Assembly: GCA_000824845.1 (NCBI GenBank)
Contig: CCNC01000130.1
Location: 1-60,322, forward strand
DNA: 60,322 nt
Reading direction: 5' to 3'
Origin: Mesorhizobium sp. ORS 3359
GTDB lineage: Bacteria; Pseudomonadota; Alphaproteobacteria; Rhizobiales; Rhizobiaceae
The position numbers were made by a program, and so were the translations under genes. Positions 8,252 to 17,043 of the stretch are shown piece by piece; the first letter of the stretch is position 1, and each line of letters opens with the position of its first letter. Below the pieces are notes generated by a model. That model saw only the letters and a list, made by a program, of their open reading frames with translations, was not told the DNA's origin and made no database searches.

Positions 8252-10150
8252 ATGGCGGGTCCGGGCGACAACACGCGCAACAAGCCGAAGAACGGGTCTG
8301 AAGCGGACAGCTTCAAGCGCGCCGTCACCGTATGCATGCGCGCCGTCGCCGGCGACAAGGATCTCGAGGTCGGCTTCGCCAAGGACCGGCCGGCACTGGC
8401 CGGCAACCGCGCCCGGCTGCCCGAGCTGCCGAAGAAAGCTTCCCGCAACGACATCGCGATCACGCGCGGCATCGGCGATTCCATGGCGCTCAAGCGCGCC
8501 TGCCACGATCAGCGCATCCACAACAAGCTGGCGCCGGAAGGCAAGCTCGCGCGGTCCATCTTCGACGCCGTCGAGCAGGCGCGCGTCGAGGCGATCGGCA
8601 GCCGCGCCATGCAGGGTGTGGCCGACAATATCGGCTCGATGCTCGAGGACAAATACACCAAGGCCAACCTCGTCGACGTCAGGGACAAGGCCGACGCGCC
8701 GTTGGAAGAAGCGATCGCGCTGATCGTGCGCGAAAAACTCACCGGCCGCGCGATTCCGAAGAGCGCCGAGCGGCTGGTCGATCTCTGGCGCCCCTGGGTG
8801 GAGGAGAAGGCCAGCGGCGACATGAATGGCCTCTCGGCCAAGCTGGAGGACCAGCAGGCCTTTGCCCGCGTCGTGCGCGACATGCTGGTTTCCATGGAAA
8901 TGGCCGAGGAACTCGGCGACGACCAGGAAACCGACGACTCCGAGGAAAACGAAGAGAACGAGCAGCAGGGCGAGGAACAGAGCGAGGAAGGCGGCGAGGA
9001 GGATTCAGGCTCCGAGCAGTCGCAGTCGGAAGATGCCGAAGCCTCCGCCGACGAGGAAGAGTCGGCCGAGACGGAGGCGACGGACGCCACGTCGGACGAC
9101 CTCTCCGACGAGGACGATTCCGACGCCGAGACGCCCGGCGAAGCCAAGCGCAACGACAACCCGTTCCTCAATTTGCCGAAAGAGATCGACTACAAGGTCT
9201 TCACCACCGCCTTCGACGAGACGGTGGGGGCCGAGGATCTGTGCGAGGAAGAGGAGCTCGACCGACTGCGCGCCTTCCTTGACAAGCAGCTTGCCAATCT
9301 GTCCGGCGTCGTCGGACGGTTGGCCAACCGGCTGCAGCGCCGGCTGATGGCGCAGCAGAACCGCTCCTGGGATTTCGACCTGGAGGAAGGCTATCTCGAT
9401 CCGGCGCGCCTGGTGCGCGTTGTCATCGATCCGATGCAGCCGTTGTCCTTCAAGCAGGAGCGCGACACCAAGTTCCGTGACACAGTGGTGTCGCTGGTGC
9501 TCGACAATTCGGGCTCGATGCGCGGCCGGCCGATCACGGTCGCGGCGACCTGCGCCGACATTTTAGCGCGCACGCTGGAGCGCTGCGGCGTTTCGGTCGA
9601 GATCCTCGGCTTCACCACCCGCGCCTGGAAAGGCGGGCAGGCGCGCGAGAAATGGCTGAAGGACGGCAAGCCCCCCAATCCCGGCCGGCTCAACGACCTG
9701 CGCCACATCATCTACAAGTCCGCCGACCATCCATGGCGGCGCGCGCGGCGCAATCTCGGCCTGATGATGCGCGAGGGCCTGCTCAAGGAAAACATCGACG
9801 GCGAGGCGCTGCTTTGGGCGCATAACCGGCTGATCGGCCGGCCCGAGCAGCGCAAGATCCTGATGATGATCTCGGACGGCGCGCCGGTCGACGATTCGAC
9901 GCTCTCGGTCAATCCGGGCAACTATCTGGAGCGGCATCTGCGGGCGGTCATCGAGCTGATCGAGACCCGTTCGCCGGTCGAGCTTTTGGCCATCGGCATC
10001 GGCCACGACGTCACGCGCTATTACCGCCGCGCCGTCACCATCGTCGATGCCGAGGAACTGGCCGGGGCCATGACCGAGCAGCTCGCCTCGCTGTTCGGCG
10101 AGGAAAGCGCGCGCGACACGCGCCGCGGCGGCCTGCGGCGCGCCGGATGA
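8252..10150 (+). CDS. cobT: Cobaltochelatase subunit CobT
   Basis: A 632-residue CobT. The N-terminal 220 residues are helical. A strongly acidic, low-complexity linker rich in E, D and S follows at about 228-300. The C-terminal VWA domain has MIDAS motif LDNSGSM with Asp418. The VWA domain contacts the AAA+ CobS ring and relays ATP-driven changes to CobN. The stop codon overlaps the next start by four bases (ATGA), so the following gene is translationally coupled. Cytoplasmic. Firm call. Confidence 0.95.
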   Translation: MAGPGDNTRNKPKNGSEADSFKRAVTVCMRAVAGDKDLEVGFAKDRPALAGNRARLPELPKKASRNDIAITRGIGDSMALKRACHDQRIHNKLAPEGKLARSIFDAVEQARVEAIGSRAMQGVADNIGSMLEDKYTKANLVDVRDKADAPLEEAIALIVREKLTGRAIPKSAERLVDLWRPWVEEKASGDMNGLSAKLEDQQAFARVVRDMLVSMEMAEELGDDQETDDSEENEENEQQGEEQSEEGGEEDSGSEQSQSEDAEASADEEESAETEATDATSDDLSDEDDSDAETPGEAKRNDNPFLNLPKEIDYKVFTTAFDETVGAEDLCEEEELDRLRAFLDKQLANLSGVVGRLANRLQRRLMAQQNRSWDFDLEEGYLDPARLVRVVIDPMQPLSFKQERDTKFRDTVVSLVLDNSGSMRGRPITVAATCADILARTLERCGVSVEILGFTTRAWKGGQAREKWLKDGKPPNPGRLNDLRHIIYKSADHPWRRARRNLGLMMREGLLKENIDGEALLWAHNRLIGRPEQRKILMMISDGAPVDDSTLSVNPGNYLERHLRAVIELIETRSPVELLAIGIGHDVTRYYRRAVTIVDAEELAGAMTEQLASLFGEESARDTRRGGLRRAG

Positions 10151-11163
10151 TGTTTTCGAGGCGGCGTGCGCGGCGGACGCTCTTCGCCTGCGTGCTGACC
10201 TGCGCCTCGCCGGCCATTGCCGCCCAGAGAGCTCCCGTCGAGACCGTCGAGATTTCGGTGCGGCCGATTACCCAGTTCCATACCGGCCACGACGAGACGC
10301 GGTTCGGACCGTTCGAATTCGTCGGCGGGCTGGAGATGACCTCGCCGGCGCGCGATTTCGGCGCGCTGTCGGCGCTTCATTTCCTGAAGCCGGGCAGCGA
10401 CTTCATCGGGGTCGCCGACACCGGCTTCTGGTTCTTCGGCACGATCGCGCATGACGCCGGCAAGCGCCCCTCGGGTGTCAAGAATTTCCGCATGCAGCAG
10501 ATGGTCGACCCTTCGGGCCGGCCGATCGACCGGAAATGGAAGGTCGACGCGGAAGGGCTCGCGGTGAAGGACGGCATCGCCACCGTCGGCTTCGAGCGCG
10601 ACCAGCGCGTCGCCCAGTTCAAGATCGACCCCGACAACATGAAAGCGCCGATCAGGCAGCTCGACTATCTGGTTCCCGCCCAGGAGCTGCGCCAGAACCG
10701 CGGCTTCGAGACCGTCGCCCATGCCAACCCTTACGGTCAGCATGCGGGCGGGCTGGTCGTGGTCTCGGAGAGGAGCCTCGACAAGGCGGGCAACGTCTAC
10801 GCCGCCATTATGGAAGGGCCGCACAAAGGCCTCTTCACCGTCAGGCGCAACGGCGATTTCGACATCACCGACGGCGCCTTCCTGCCGGATGGCGACCTGC
10901 TTCTGCTCGAACGCAGCTTTTCGATCGCGCGCGGGGTGAAGATGCGGCTGCGGCGCATCTATGGCGAAAGCGTCGAGAAGGGCGCGGTCGCCGACGGGCC
11001 GGTGCTGATGGAGGCCGATCTGGGCTACCAGATCGACAATATGGAAGGGCTCGACGTCTGGACCCGCGACGACGGCGCGCTGATGGTGTCGCTGGTATCC
11101 GACGACAACCATTCGATCCTGCAGCGCAACCTCTATTTGGAATTCATCCTGCACCAGGACTGA
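10147..11163 (+). CDS. Esterase-like activity of phytase family protein
   Basis: A 338-residue protein with a basic N-terminus (several Arg in the first 14 residues) and a hydrophobic stretch ending in SPAIAAQ, so it is probably exported to the periplasm. The body matches the phytase-like beta-propeller group: a [10 protein letters not shown] strand, [34 protein letters not shown], and the family signature around DNMEGLDVW. The substrate is not known. It overlaps cobT by four bases, a coupling that recurs in rhizobia, although no link between a periplasmic esterase and cobalt insertion is established. Confidence 0.8.
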   Translation: MMFSRRRARRTLFACVLTCASPAIAAQRAPVETVEISVRPITQFHTGHDETRFGPFEFVGGLEMTSPARDFGALSALHFLKPGSDFIGVADTGFWFFGTIAHDAGKRPSGVKNFRMQQMVDPSGRPIDRKWKVDAEGLAVKDGIATVGFERDQRVAQFKIDPDNMKAPIRQLDYLVPAQELRQNRGFETVAHANPYGQHAGGLVVVSERSLDKAGNVYAAIMEGPHKGLFTVRRNGDFDITDGAFLPDGDLLLLERSFSIARGVKMRLRRIYGESVEKGAVADGPVLMEADLGYQIDNMEGLDVWTRDDGALMVSLVSDDNHSILQRNLYLEFILHQD

Positions 11164-11191
11164 ACAAGACCGGCGGGTGAGCGCCGGGAGA

Positions 11192-12001
11192 TTACCGGCC
11201 GACGTGGCGGACTTCGTTCATCACGAAATTGGCGGCGCGCTTGCTCCGGTTGCGGATCTTGAGTGTCGCCGTGTTGTCGACGAAATAGGTGTGAAGGATG
11301 CTGTCGCGGGTGCGGACTTCCGGTCCGACAGTGTCGACCGCGTGCCAGGTGTCGGTGCCGACCGCAAAGGCGTAGCCCGTGTTCGGCGAAAACGACATCC
11401 GGTGCGAATTCTCGAAACGCCCGTCCGGCATTCGCTCGGCGAAGCGGGTGCCGATATGGTTGATCGAGTCGTCCTCGGGCAGATAGAACTGCACCGTGAT
11501 GCCTTTCCATTTCGTGTCGGTGTGGAAGCCAATCTTGTAGCCCGCCACGTCTCGCGTCAGCATCGGCACCGGATACATGCCGACCTTCATGAAATCCGAG
11601 CCGAACCGGCGCTTCAGGCCTGGGGCAAGGCGGCGCATGAAGGCATCCTTCAGTTCCGGCGCGTGCAATGCCTTGCCGACCAAGGCCCAGACGGCCCGTT
11701 TCTCAGCCGGCAGATGGCGGATATATTCGGGGTAGAGGTCGATCTTGATCCGCGTCGCGGTGCCGTCGGCCTTGATGTTCACATTGTGGCGCCCCTTGAG
11801 CGCGCGATATTCGCGCGCCTCGGGCATGGCGGCGCGCATGCGCCGATAGAGGTCCGCCGGAAAGATATCCGTGATCTCAAGATGCCAGAACGGCTTTTCC
11901 ACGAACGCGGCGCGGTTCACCGCCTCCACCATGTGGGAGACAACATGCTGCAGCTTTTGTCTGGCTGATGCTGGCGCCGCCGCGCCGTCTATGACCGACA
12001 T
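11192..12001 (-). CDS. 2OG-Fe(II) oxygenase-like protein
   Basis: About 269 residues from the ATG at 12001, chosen because GGGGAAGG lies 6 bases upstream on the minus strand; the longer frame to 12169 reads like non-coding sequence. The double-stranded beta-helix residues of Fe(II)/2-oxoglutarate oxygenases are visible: His160-Thr-Asp162 (GFHTD) as the HxD pair, distal His220 (TDTWH) and a following Arg at 230 or 232 suited to bind 2-oxoglutarate. The substrate is unknown; related rhizobial proteins are annotated only as hypothetical or 2OG-Fe(II) oxygenase. It lies 219 bp downstream of the end of the GT-C membrane protein gene on the same strand, with no visible gene in that gap. Confidence 0.65.
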   Translation of the reverse strand: MSVIDGAAAPASARQKLQHVVSHMVEAVNRAAFVEKPFWHLEITDIFPADLYRRMRAAMPEAREYRALKGRHNVNIKADGTATRIKIDLYPEYIRHLPAEKRAVWALVGKALHAPELKDAFMRRLAPGLKRRFGSDFMKVGMYPVPMLTRDVAGYKIGFHTDTKWKGITVQFYLPEDDSINHIGTRFAERMPDGRFENSHRMSFSPNTGYAFAVGTDTWHAVDTVGPEVRTRDSILHTYFVDNTATLKIRNRSKRAANFVMNEVRHVGR

Positions 12002-12220
12002 GGATAACCTTCCCCAATCCGAAGAACCCCGAACCCAAATTTCTTGAATAGATATCTCGCCGACCGTGCGGAATGCTAACCAAAGCACAGGCTGGATTGC
12101 AATGATCCACGGGCTGGCTTCGATCGCGGTTTCCAAATCACGACGTGATGTTGCATCGGCGCAAAGCAAGGGCGTTGCAAGGCACCCGGCGACGATGCTG
12201 ATTTGGCCGCAAGCCGATAT

Positions 12221-13996
12221 TCAACGGACCTTGTAGATCTCGATCGGCTTGCCCGCGGTCGACTGGTCCAGTTCAAGCCATGCCGGCAGGTCGCCCCGCA
12301 GCAACGCCGCGGCAAGGCCATCCGGCGCGTCCAAGCCCAGCGATATCTCTTCCGTGTTGCCGCGGCAGATCGCGATCAATCCCACTTGCTCGCGCTGGAT
12401 GACGGCGCGGGCTGCTTCCGGCGTTCCCATGAAAGCGTCGAGCATGGCGAGATTGCCGCCGACATTGCGGTGGTAAGGGCCGGCCAGCGCCCGGTGGCCG
12501 GTGAACATCAATATCCCCGAGCCGAGATTGGACGAGGCAAGCACCGTCGTCGCCGGCAAGGCGGCCAGATCGCGGAAGTCGTCCGGCTTGCCGCAGGTCA
12601 CGGCATGATCGGGATCGGAATTGATCTGCTGCGGCGCCTTCTGGACCACGGATTGCGCCGCCACCGCTACCCCGGCCCAGGTCGCATTGAGCGAGACCAG
12701 CCACGCCATGACGATGGCAGTGGAGATCCGCCAAGAGGGCGCGGCGCTGGCCCTGAGGCGGATTTGCGCGATCCAGGCCGAGAGCGGCAGCACGGCGAAG
12801 GCGACGGAAAAGGTCGAGCCGCGCACCTGCCAGAGGCTGACGCCGAAGGCGACGACAAGCAGGATGGCGGCGAGCATCTCCTCGCGGCGGAGGCGACGGC
12901 TTCGCAGCTGAAAGCCGATCAGCAGGATCGCGATGAAGGGCGTCACATAGCGCGCCGCCATCAACTTGGGCTGGTGGATGGCGACGCTCCAGAAGGGCTG
13001 CGCTTCGACCACGTCAGCCAGCCAAAAGGTGCGGATGCGCTCGTCCATGCCCGCATAGGGCGATGCCAGGCACTGCGGGAAGGCTGCTATCACAGTCACC
13101 GCGACCACCGCGGCCAGCGCCAGCATCGAGACGAACCGTGCCTGGACCGTCGATACTGTCAATGTCGAGGCGATCGCCAGGCCGAAGCCGGAAAGTGCGG
13201 CAACCGCGAACTGGAAGGACGAGAACGCGTCGCATTGGGCAACGCTCCAGTCGGAAGGCCGGATGGTCGCCACGAAGACCAGCAAGGCGATGCCGGCAAA
13301 TCCAAGGCCGAAGCCTCGCGCGGTGGCGCGCTCCTTATCGTCGAGGATGAACAGGACCGCGGCGCAGATGCCGAGCGTCGCCACATAGGGAGCGGTTTCC
13401 ATGCCGACAGCGAGCGTCAGGCCGGCGCAAATGCCCGACAAAAGGGCGGCAGGCCGCCAGAAGGGCGCTTGCATCAAAAGCCACAGGCTGGCCGCCGTCA
13501 GCAGCAGCTGGACATTGTGATGATCGATCACGCCGGGGCTGTAGATCATCAGGAAGAAAAGCGCGGCCGTCGACAGGATGAGCGACGGCATCGCGACGTC
13601 GGCGCCGGCGAAGCGCCGCGAGGCGCGCATGAGCACGAATATGGTCAGTCCGTAGAGCAGGGTCGGCCAGATGATCTGCGCTGCGCGTTCGGCGGTGGCA
13701 GGGCTGGCGCCGAACGCATCAAAGACCATGATGATCAGCGCGAGGGGCGAGTCCACCAGCCGCGACCAGTGCATGACGAAACCGCCCGCCGTGCCCATCC
13801 TGTATTGATGGAGATCGAACCAGCTTTGGCCGCCAAGCAGGTCGCGGACCTCGACCAGCCGCAGCATGCTGTCATTGTCGGCGCCATAATTCGCAAGGGT
13901 TGGGAAGCCGGAAATGGCGTTGATCGTCAGCACCATCAGCGTGGCGCATAGCGCGAGCAGAAGATCGCTTTTCCAACCGGTGTCTTGCGCGGTCAT
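12221..13996 (-). CDS. Polytopic GT-C / STT3-like membrane glycosyltransferase candidate
   Basis: A 591-residue membrane protein with roughly a dozen hydrophobic segments and a soluble C-terminal domain of about 120 residues. The first extracytoplasmic loop has GADNDSMLRL, resembling the acidic metal-binding motif of GT-C enzymes of the STT3/PglB/AglB group, and a later VIDHHNVQLLL recalls their second conserved acidic-histidine motif. The WxxD acceptor-site signature is not obvious. A role in transfer of a lipid-linked sugar is an inference; rhizobial homologues are usually annotated hypothetical. Neighbours are a 2OG oxygenase downstream and a spermidine-synthase-like enzyme upstream. Confidence 0.6.
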   Translation of the reverse strand: MTAQDTGWKSDLLLALCATLMVLTINAISGFPTLANYGADNDSMLRLVEVRDLLGGQSWFDLHQYRMGTAGGFVMHWSRLVDSPLALIIMVFDAFGASPATAERAAQIIWPTLLYGLTIFVLMRASRRFAGADVAMPSLILSTAALFFLMIYSPGVIDHHNVQLLLTAASLWLLMQAPFWRPAALLSGICAGLTLAVGMETAPYVATLGICAAVLFILDDKERATARGFGLGFAGIALLVFVATIRPSDWSVAQCDAFSSFQFAVAALSGFGLAIASTLTVSTVQARFVSMLALAAVVAVTVIAAFPQCLASPYAGMDERIRTFWLADVVEAQPFWSVAIHQPKLMAARYVTPFIAILLIGFQLRSRRLRREEMLAAILLVVAFGVSLWQVRGSTFSVAFAVLPLSAWIAQIRLRASAAPSWRISTAIVMAWLVSLNATWAGVAVAAQSVVQKAPQQINSDPDHAVTCGKPDDFRDLAALPATTVLASSNLGSGILMFTGHRALAGPYHRNVGGNLAMLDAFMGTPEAARAVIQREQVGLIAICRGNTEEISLGLDAPDGLAAALLRGDLPAWLELDQSTAGKPIEIYKVR

Positions 13997-14083
13997 GATG
14001 GTCGCGATGCCTCGGAGAATTTTTCGCGATCGTGCACCATCGGCCGTAACAAAGCGTAAAGCCGCCGTGGCAATCCTCTCGGA

Positions 14084-14758
14084 TCACGGAGCCTTGCTTG
14101 CAACCCAGATGACGTGGCGGGCGCCGCGCTTGCCGTGGGCGCGCGTGTTGACCTCCTCGACCGCGAAGCCTGCCTGCTTCAGCCGCCGGGTGAAGCCGCC
14201 GTCCGGCCCCTGCGACCAGACCGCCAGGATGCCGCCTGGCTTCAATGCGGCACGCGCGGCGGCCAGCCCGGCCGCGTCATAGAGTGAGTCATTGCCCTTG
14301 TAGACGATGCCCTCGGGACCGTTGTCGACGTCGAGCAGGATGGCGTCCCAAGCGGCTTTCTGCGTCCTTATCAGCTGGCCGACATCAGCCTCGCGAATGC
14401 TGACGCGAGGATCGTCGAGGCAGCCGCCGAAGATCGTCGACATCGGCCCACGCGCCCAGCCAACGACCGCGGGGACAAGCTCGGCCACAGTGACGGCGGC
14501 ATCGCCATCGAGCGCGGCGAGAGCGGCGCGCAAGGTGAAGCCCATGCCGAGCCCGCCGATGAGGATGCTTGGCCGCTTGCGGCCGGCGATCCGCTCGCAG
14601 GAAAGCCTGGCGAGCGCCTCCTCGGAGCCGCTGAGGCGGCTGTTCATCAGCTCGTTGGTGCCGAGCATGATCGAGAATTCAGTGCCGCGCTGCTTCAGGC
14701 GCAGTTCCTGGCCGCCATCGGGCGTGCGGGCGGAATCAAGCTGAACCCAGGGGATCAC
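14084..14758 (-). CDS. Spermidine synthase-like methyltransferase-fold protein
   Basis: A 224-residue protein of the polyamine synthase/SpeE-like Rossmann group. Visible are the SAM-binding-like glycine loop LIGGLGMGFTLRAAL, an acidic residue at the end of the next strand (VAELVP), and LLDVDNGPEG where catalytic Asp residues sit in spermidine synthases. The N-terminal beta domain is short. True substrate is uncertain: the family contains both aminopropyltransferases and uncharacterised methyltransferase-fold proteins. It stands alone on the minus strand between the GT-C gene and repeat copy A. Confidence 0.75.
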   Translation of the reverse strand: MIPWVQLDSARTPDGGQELRLKQRGTEFSIMLGTNELMNSRLSGSEEALARLSCERIAGRKRPSILIGGLGMGFTLRAALAALDGDAAVTVAELVPAVVGWARGPMSTIFGGCLDDPRVSIREADVGQLIRTQKAAWDAILLDVDNGPEGIVYKGNDSLYDAAGLAAARAALKPGGILAVWSQGPDGGFTRRLKQAGFAVEEVNTRAHGKRGARHVIWVASKAP

Positions 14759-14775
14759 GGTCTCTCTTTTGGCTT

Positions 14776-14824
14776 GAGCATGATCTTTTCCAAAAACCGA
14801 GTCCCACTTTTTGGAATCATGCTC
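14776..14824. repeat. Palindromic repeat, arm class 1, copy A
   Basis: Outer arms GAGCATGAT (14776-14784) and ATCATGCTC (14816-14824) are perfectly complementary; inner arms CCAAAAA and TTTTTGG also pair; the loop carries ACCGAGTCCCAC. It has the same 49-bp length and layout as the copy at 54847, with two compensated changes in the inner stem. The right arm runs into the 3' end of the queuosine transporter gene and provides its TGA stop. Confidence 0.85.
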
Positions 14825-15503
14825 CGACGGCGACCGCCGGCTGGCTCCACCGCGCGGCGAGCAGCCGGTAGGGGATCAGCGCCACGACGGCGATGATGAG
14901 CTTGACCGAAAGGTCGCCAAGCGCCCAGGAGACCCAGCGCATCGTCTCGACCGGCAGCACGCCCATCAGCGGCGCGGTCTCCAGCGCGAAACTGTCATTG
15001 GGACCGGCAAAGGCGAAGGCGGCGGAAAAGGCGACGCCGAAGAAGACGAGCGTGTCGAACACCGAGCCGACCAGCGTGCCGACGATCGGCGCGCGCCACC
15101 AGCTCTGCCGGCGCAGCCGGTTGAAGACGGTGACGTCGAGCAATTGCGCGGTGAGGAAAGCGGCGCCGGAAGCGGCCGCGATGCGCACCAACCGATCGGC
15201 GGCGGTCTCAAACTCGATCAGGCCATGACGGAACAGGAAGGGCGGGACCAGGATGGAGCAAGTCACCGCAGTCATGAAACCGACGAACACAACCTTGCGC
15301 GCCACGGCCGGGCCGTAGCGGCGGTTGGCGAGGTCGGTGACCAGGAAGGAGAAGGGATAGGTGAAGGCGCCCCAGGTAAGCAGGTCGGCGAGCGACAGGC
15401 CGCCGATCCGGCCCTGCATCGGGAACTGCACGAGGATGTTGGAGGCCACGACGACAAGCGCCATGGCGGCCACGAAGGGCAGGTATCGCGTCAGGAAATA
15501 CAT
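14817..15503 (-). CDS. yhhQ: Queuosine precursor transporter (YhhQ/VUT family)
   Basis: A 228-residue integral membrane protein with about six hydrophobic segments and the family features MALVVVASNILVQFP, the LTWGAFTYPFSFLVTDLANRRYG block, and GSVFDTLVFF. The family imports queuine precursors (preQ0/preQ1) for queuosine modification of tRNA. The start at 15503 fits an AGGA 8 bases upstream. A candidate preQ1-I riboswitch occupies the leader, which supports the functional call independently. The last codons and the TGA stop fall within palindromic repeat A, so the C-terminus was probably altered by the repeat. It follows rpmB on the same strand. Confidence 0.92.
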   Translation of the reverse strand: MYFLTRYLPFVAAMALVVVASNILVQFPMQGRIGGLSLADLLTWGAFTYPFSFLVTDLANRRYGPAVARKVVFVGFMTAVTCSILVPPFLFRHGLIEFETAADRLVRIAAASGAAFLTAQLLDVTVFNRLRRQSWWRAPIVGTLVGSVFDTLVFFGVAFSAAFAFAGPNDSFALETAPLMGVLPVETMRWVSWALGDLSVKLIIAVVALIPYRLLAARWSQPAVAVGA

Positions 15504-15530
15504 TTTTTTATCCTGGGTAATGGAACCAGC
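15501..15530 (-). promoter_or_regulatory. Candidate class-I preQ1 riboswitch overlapping the yhhQ start codon
   Basis: On the minus strand the leader reads GCUGGUUCCAUUACCCAG then GAUAAAAAAAUG. P1 pairs CUGG (15529-15526) with CCAG (15516-15513); the loop starts UUC and ends UAC as in class-I aptamers; C15517 is where the ligand-recognising cytosine should be; an A-rich tail follows; and loop bases CAUU (15522-15519) can pair with AAUG (15504-15501), giving a pseudoknot that includes the start codon. The Shine-Dalgarno AGGA (15514-15511) overlaps P1. The downstream gene is a queuosine precursor transporter, the expected target. P1 is only 4 bp, so a covariance-model search is needed. Confidence 0.6.
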
Positions 15531-15559
15531 CGAGCGTCAAGGCGACTCTCGCTCGTATC

Positions 15560-15584
15560 CGAGCACCGGTCTGGCCGGTGCTCG
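15560..15584 (-). terminator. Hairpin downstream of rpmB
   Basis: A perfect 10-bp stem, CGAGCACCGG (15560-15569) with CCGGTGCTCG (15575-15584), and a 5-base loop, lies 26 bases beyond the rpmB stop and 56 bases before yhhQ. No U-run follows on the minus strand, so it may be a partial terminator or processing/stability structure separating rpmB from the riboswitch. Confidence 0.5.
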
Positions 15585-15610
15585 AGGCAGTCGTCCCGCG
15601 CCCGAACGCT

Positions 15611-15907
15611 TTAAGCGGCCGACTGCTCGGCAAGCTTCTTGGCGATCTGCTTCTTCAGCAGACGAGCGCGCTGCGACAATTCCTTGACGTCCGCCTTGAC
15701 CAGGAAGGCGTCGAGGCCACCGCGATGCTCGACCGAACGCAGCGCGTTGGCCGAAATGCGCAGCCGAACGTTCTGGTTCAGCGCTTCGGAAATCAGCGTC
15801 ACATTGACGAGGTTCGGCAGGAAGCGACGCTTGGTCTTGTTGTTGGCGTGGCTCACATTGTTGCCGGTCTGGACTGCCTTGGCAGTGAGTTCGCAGGTGC
15901 GGGACAT
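15611..15907 (-). CDS. rpmB: 50S ribosomal protein L28
   Basis: A 98-residue L28, the usual alphaproteobacterial length. It starts [24 protein letters not shown]... in pattern, with the family's [10 protein letters not shown] and [12 protein letters not shown] segments, and a lysine-rich C-terminal helix. It is a structural protein of the large ribosomal subunit near the E site. The four-cysteine zinc motif found in some bacterial L28s is absent; a single Cys is present. It is divergent from the DUF3108 gene, an arrangement frequently seen in rhizobia. Confidence 0.97.
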   Translation of the reverse strand: MSRTCELTAKAVQTGNNVSHANNKTKRRFLPNLVNVTLISEALNQNVRLRISANALRSVEHRGGLDAFLVKADVKELSQRARLLKKQIAKKLAEQSAA

Positions 15908-16164
15908 TTGTCTAACCTTCAGTTTCTAAACCTGCCAAACCATTCTGCCCGCGCCAGGCGGCGCGCGGTCTCGGTCAGGCGGCCTTTGGAAAAGTTGGCG
16001 TTCCATAGTGGCATTTCACCACTGCGTCAAGCTCCGGCACGTCGCCTGCCGTCGGGCGCGCTCCATATAAAGGCCGGATTTCATACTATATGCCCTTCGC
16101 GAAGGGATATGCCAGGCTGGAGCCGTTGCGTTCCGGCCGAACCGCCAGGGATTCGCCAGCCGCC

Positions 16165-16956
16165 ATGCTCCGTCCATCTCATGCGTTCGCCACCCTTCTT
16201 GCCCTTGCCGTGCCGGCAACAAGCTTCGCCGCCCCCTCGCCACAGTCCTTCAAGGGCGAATATACGGTGTCCTATCTGGGCCTTTCGATTGCCAGGGCGT
16301 CCTTTTCCAGCCGCTATGTGGGCGATACCTACGCCATCAATGGGACCGTCTCCGCCGCCGGGCTCGGCAGGCTGTTCGACGACACGAAAGGCACGATTTC
16401 GTCGAAAGGCATCATTGCCGACAAGCGGATGACGCCGCAGGTGTTCAGGGCCGATTATACGTCCGGCAAGAAGTCCTCCATGGTCGACATCCGCTTCAGC
16501 AACGGGGCGGTCTCCTCCACGCAAGTCGTTCCCGCTCCAGGCAAGCGCGATCCGAAGAGCTGGGTGCCGATCGGCGACGGAGACCTGAAATCGGTGCTCG
16601 ATCCGATGGCCGCGACCGTTATCCATGCCGACAGCCTGGACAAGGTCTGCGGACGCACGGTCAAGTTCTATGATGGCGAGATGCGCGCCGACCTGACACT
16701 GACCTATGCCTCCAGGGGCTCGATCGCGGTGCCGGGCTACAAGGGCGACACGGTGACCTGCAAGATGGGCTTCGAGCCAGTGGCGGGCTATCGCAAGGGA
16801 CGCAAGGCGCTGAACTACCTGAAGAATAAGAGCCGCATGCTGGTGACGTTTGCACCGGTCGGTCAATCCGGCGTATATGCGCCGATCCGCGCCACGGTCG
16901 GGACCCAGATCGGTCCGCTGACCATCAGCGCCGGACGGTTCGAGGCGGTAAATTAA
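16165..16956 (+). CDS. DUF3108 domain-containing exported protein
   Basis: About 263 residues starting at the ATG at 16165, from which a clean signal peptide reads (short basic start, hydrophobic run LLALAVPATSFAA, Ala-x-Ala cleavage). The mature part matches DUF3108, a beta-rich periplasmic family: GEYTVSYLGLSIARASFSS, the VSAAGLGRLF segment and the late KSRMLVTFAPVGQSG. Function unknown; some members are associated with the cell envelope. Its 3' end is followed 11 bases later by palindromic repeat C. The 257-bp gap to rpmB contains the divergent promoters but no motif I can name. Confidence 0.82.
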   Translation: MLRPSHAFATLLALAVPATSFAAPSPQSFKGEYTVSYLGLSIARASFSSRYVGDTYAINGTVSAAGLGRLFDDTKGTISSKGIIADKRMTPQVFRADYTSGKKSSMVDIRFSNGAVSSTQVVPAPGKRDPKSWVPIGDGDLKSVLDPMAATVIHADSLDKVCGRTVKFYDGEMRADLTLTYASRGSIAVPGYKGDTVTCKMGFEPVAGYRKGRKALNYLKNKSRMLVTFAPVGQSGVYAPIRATVGTQIGPLTISAGRFEAVN

Positions 16957-16967
16957 TTCAGTTTTAC

Positions 16968-17011
16968 GCAATTCCGGACGGAAAACCGCAAGGCACTTTT
17001 CCTGGAATTGC
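16968..17011. repeat. Palindromic repeat, arm class 2, copy C
   Basis: Arms GCAATTCC (16968-16975) and GGAATTGC (17004-17011) are perfect inverted repeats, with inner GGAAAA/TTTTCC pairing and a loop containing ACCGCAAGGCAC. It has the same 44-bp length as copy D at 50991 and differs from it at only a few loop positions. It lies between the DUF3108 gene and the EamA gene. Confidence 0.88.
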
Positions 17012-17043
17012 TCGAGGCGCCGCCGCGCGCCGGCGGGGGAGAT

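Noticed and set aside
12002..12169. N-terminal extension of the 2OG oxygenase
   Set aside because: The extra 56 codons read like non-coding sequence, and a strong ribosome binding site precedes the ATG at 12001.
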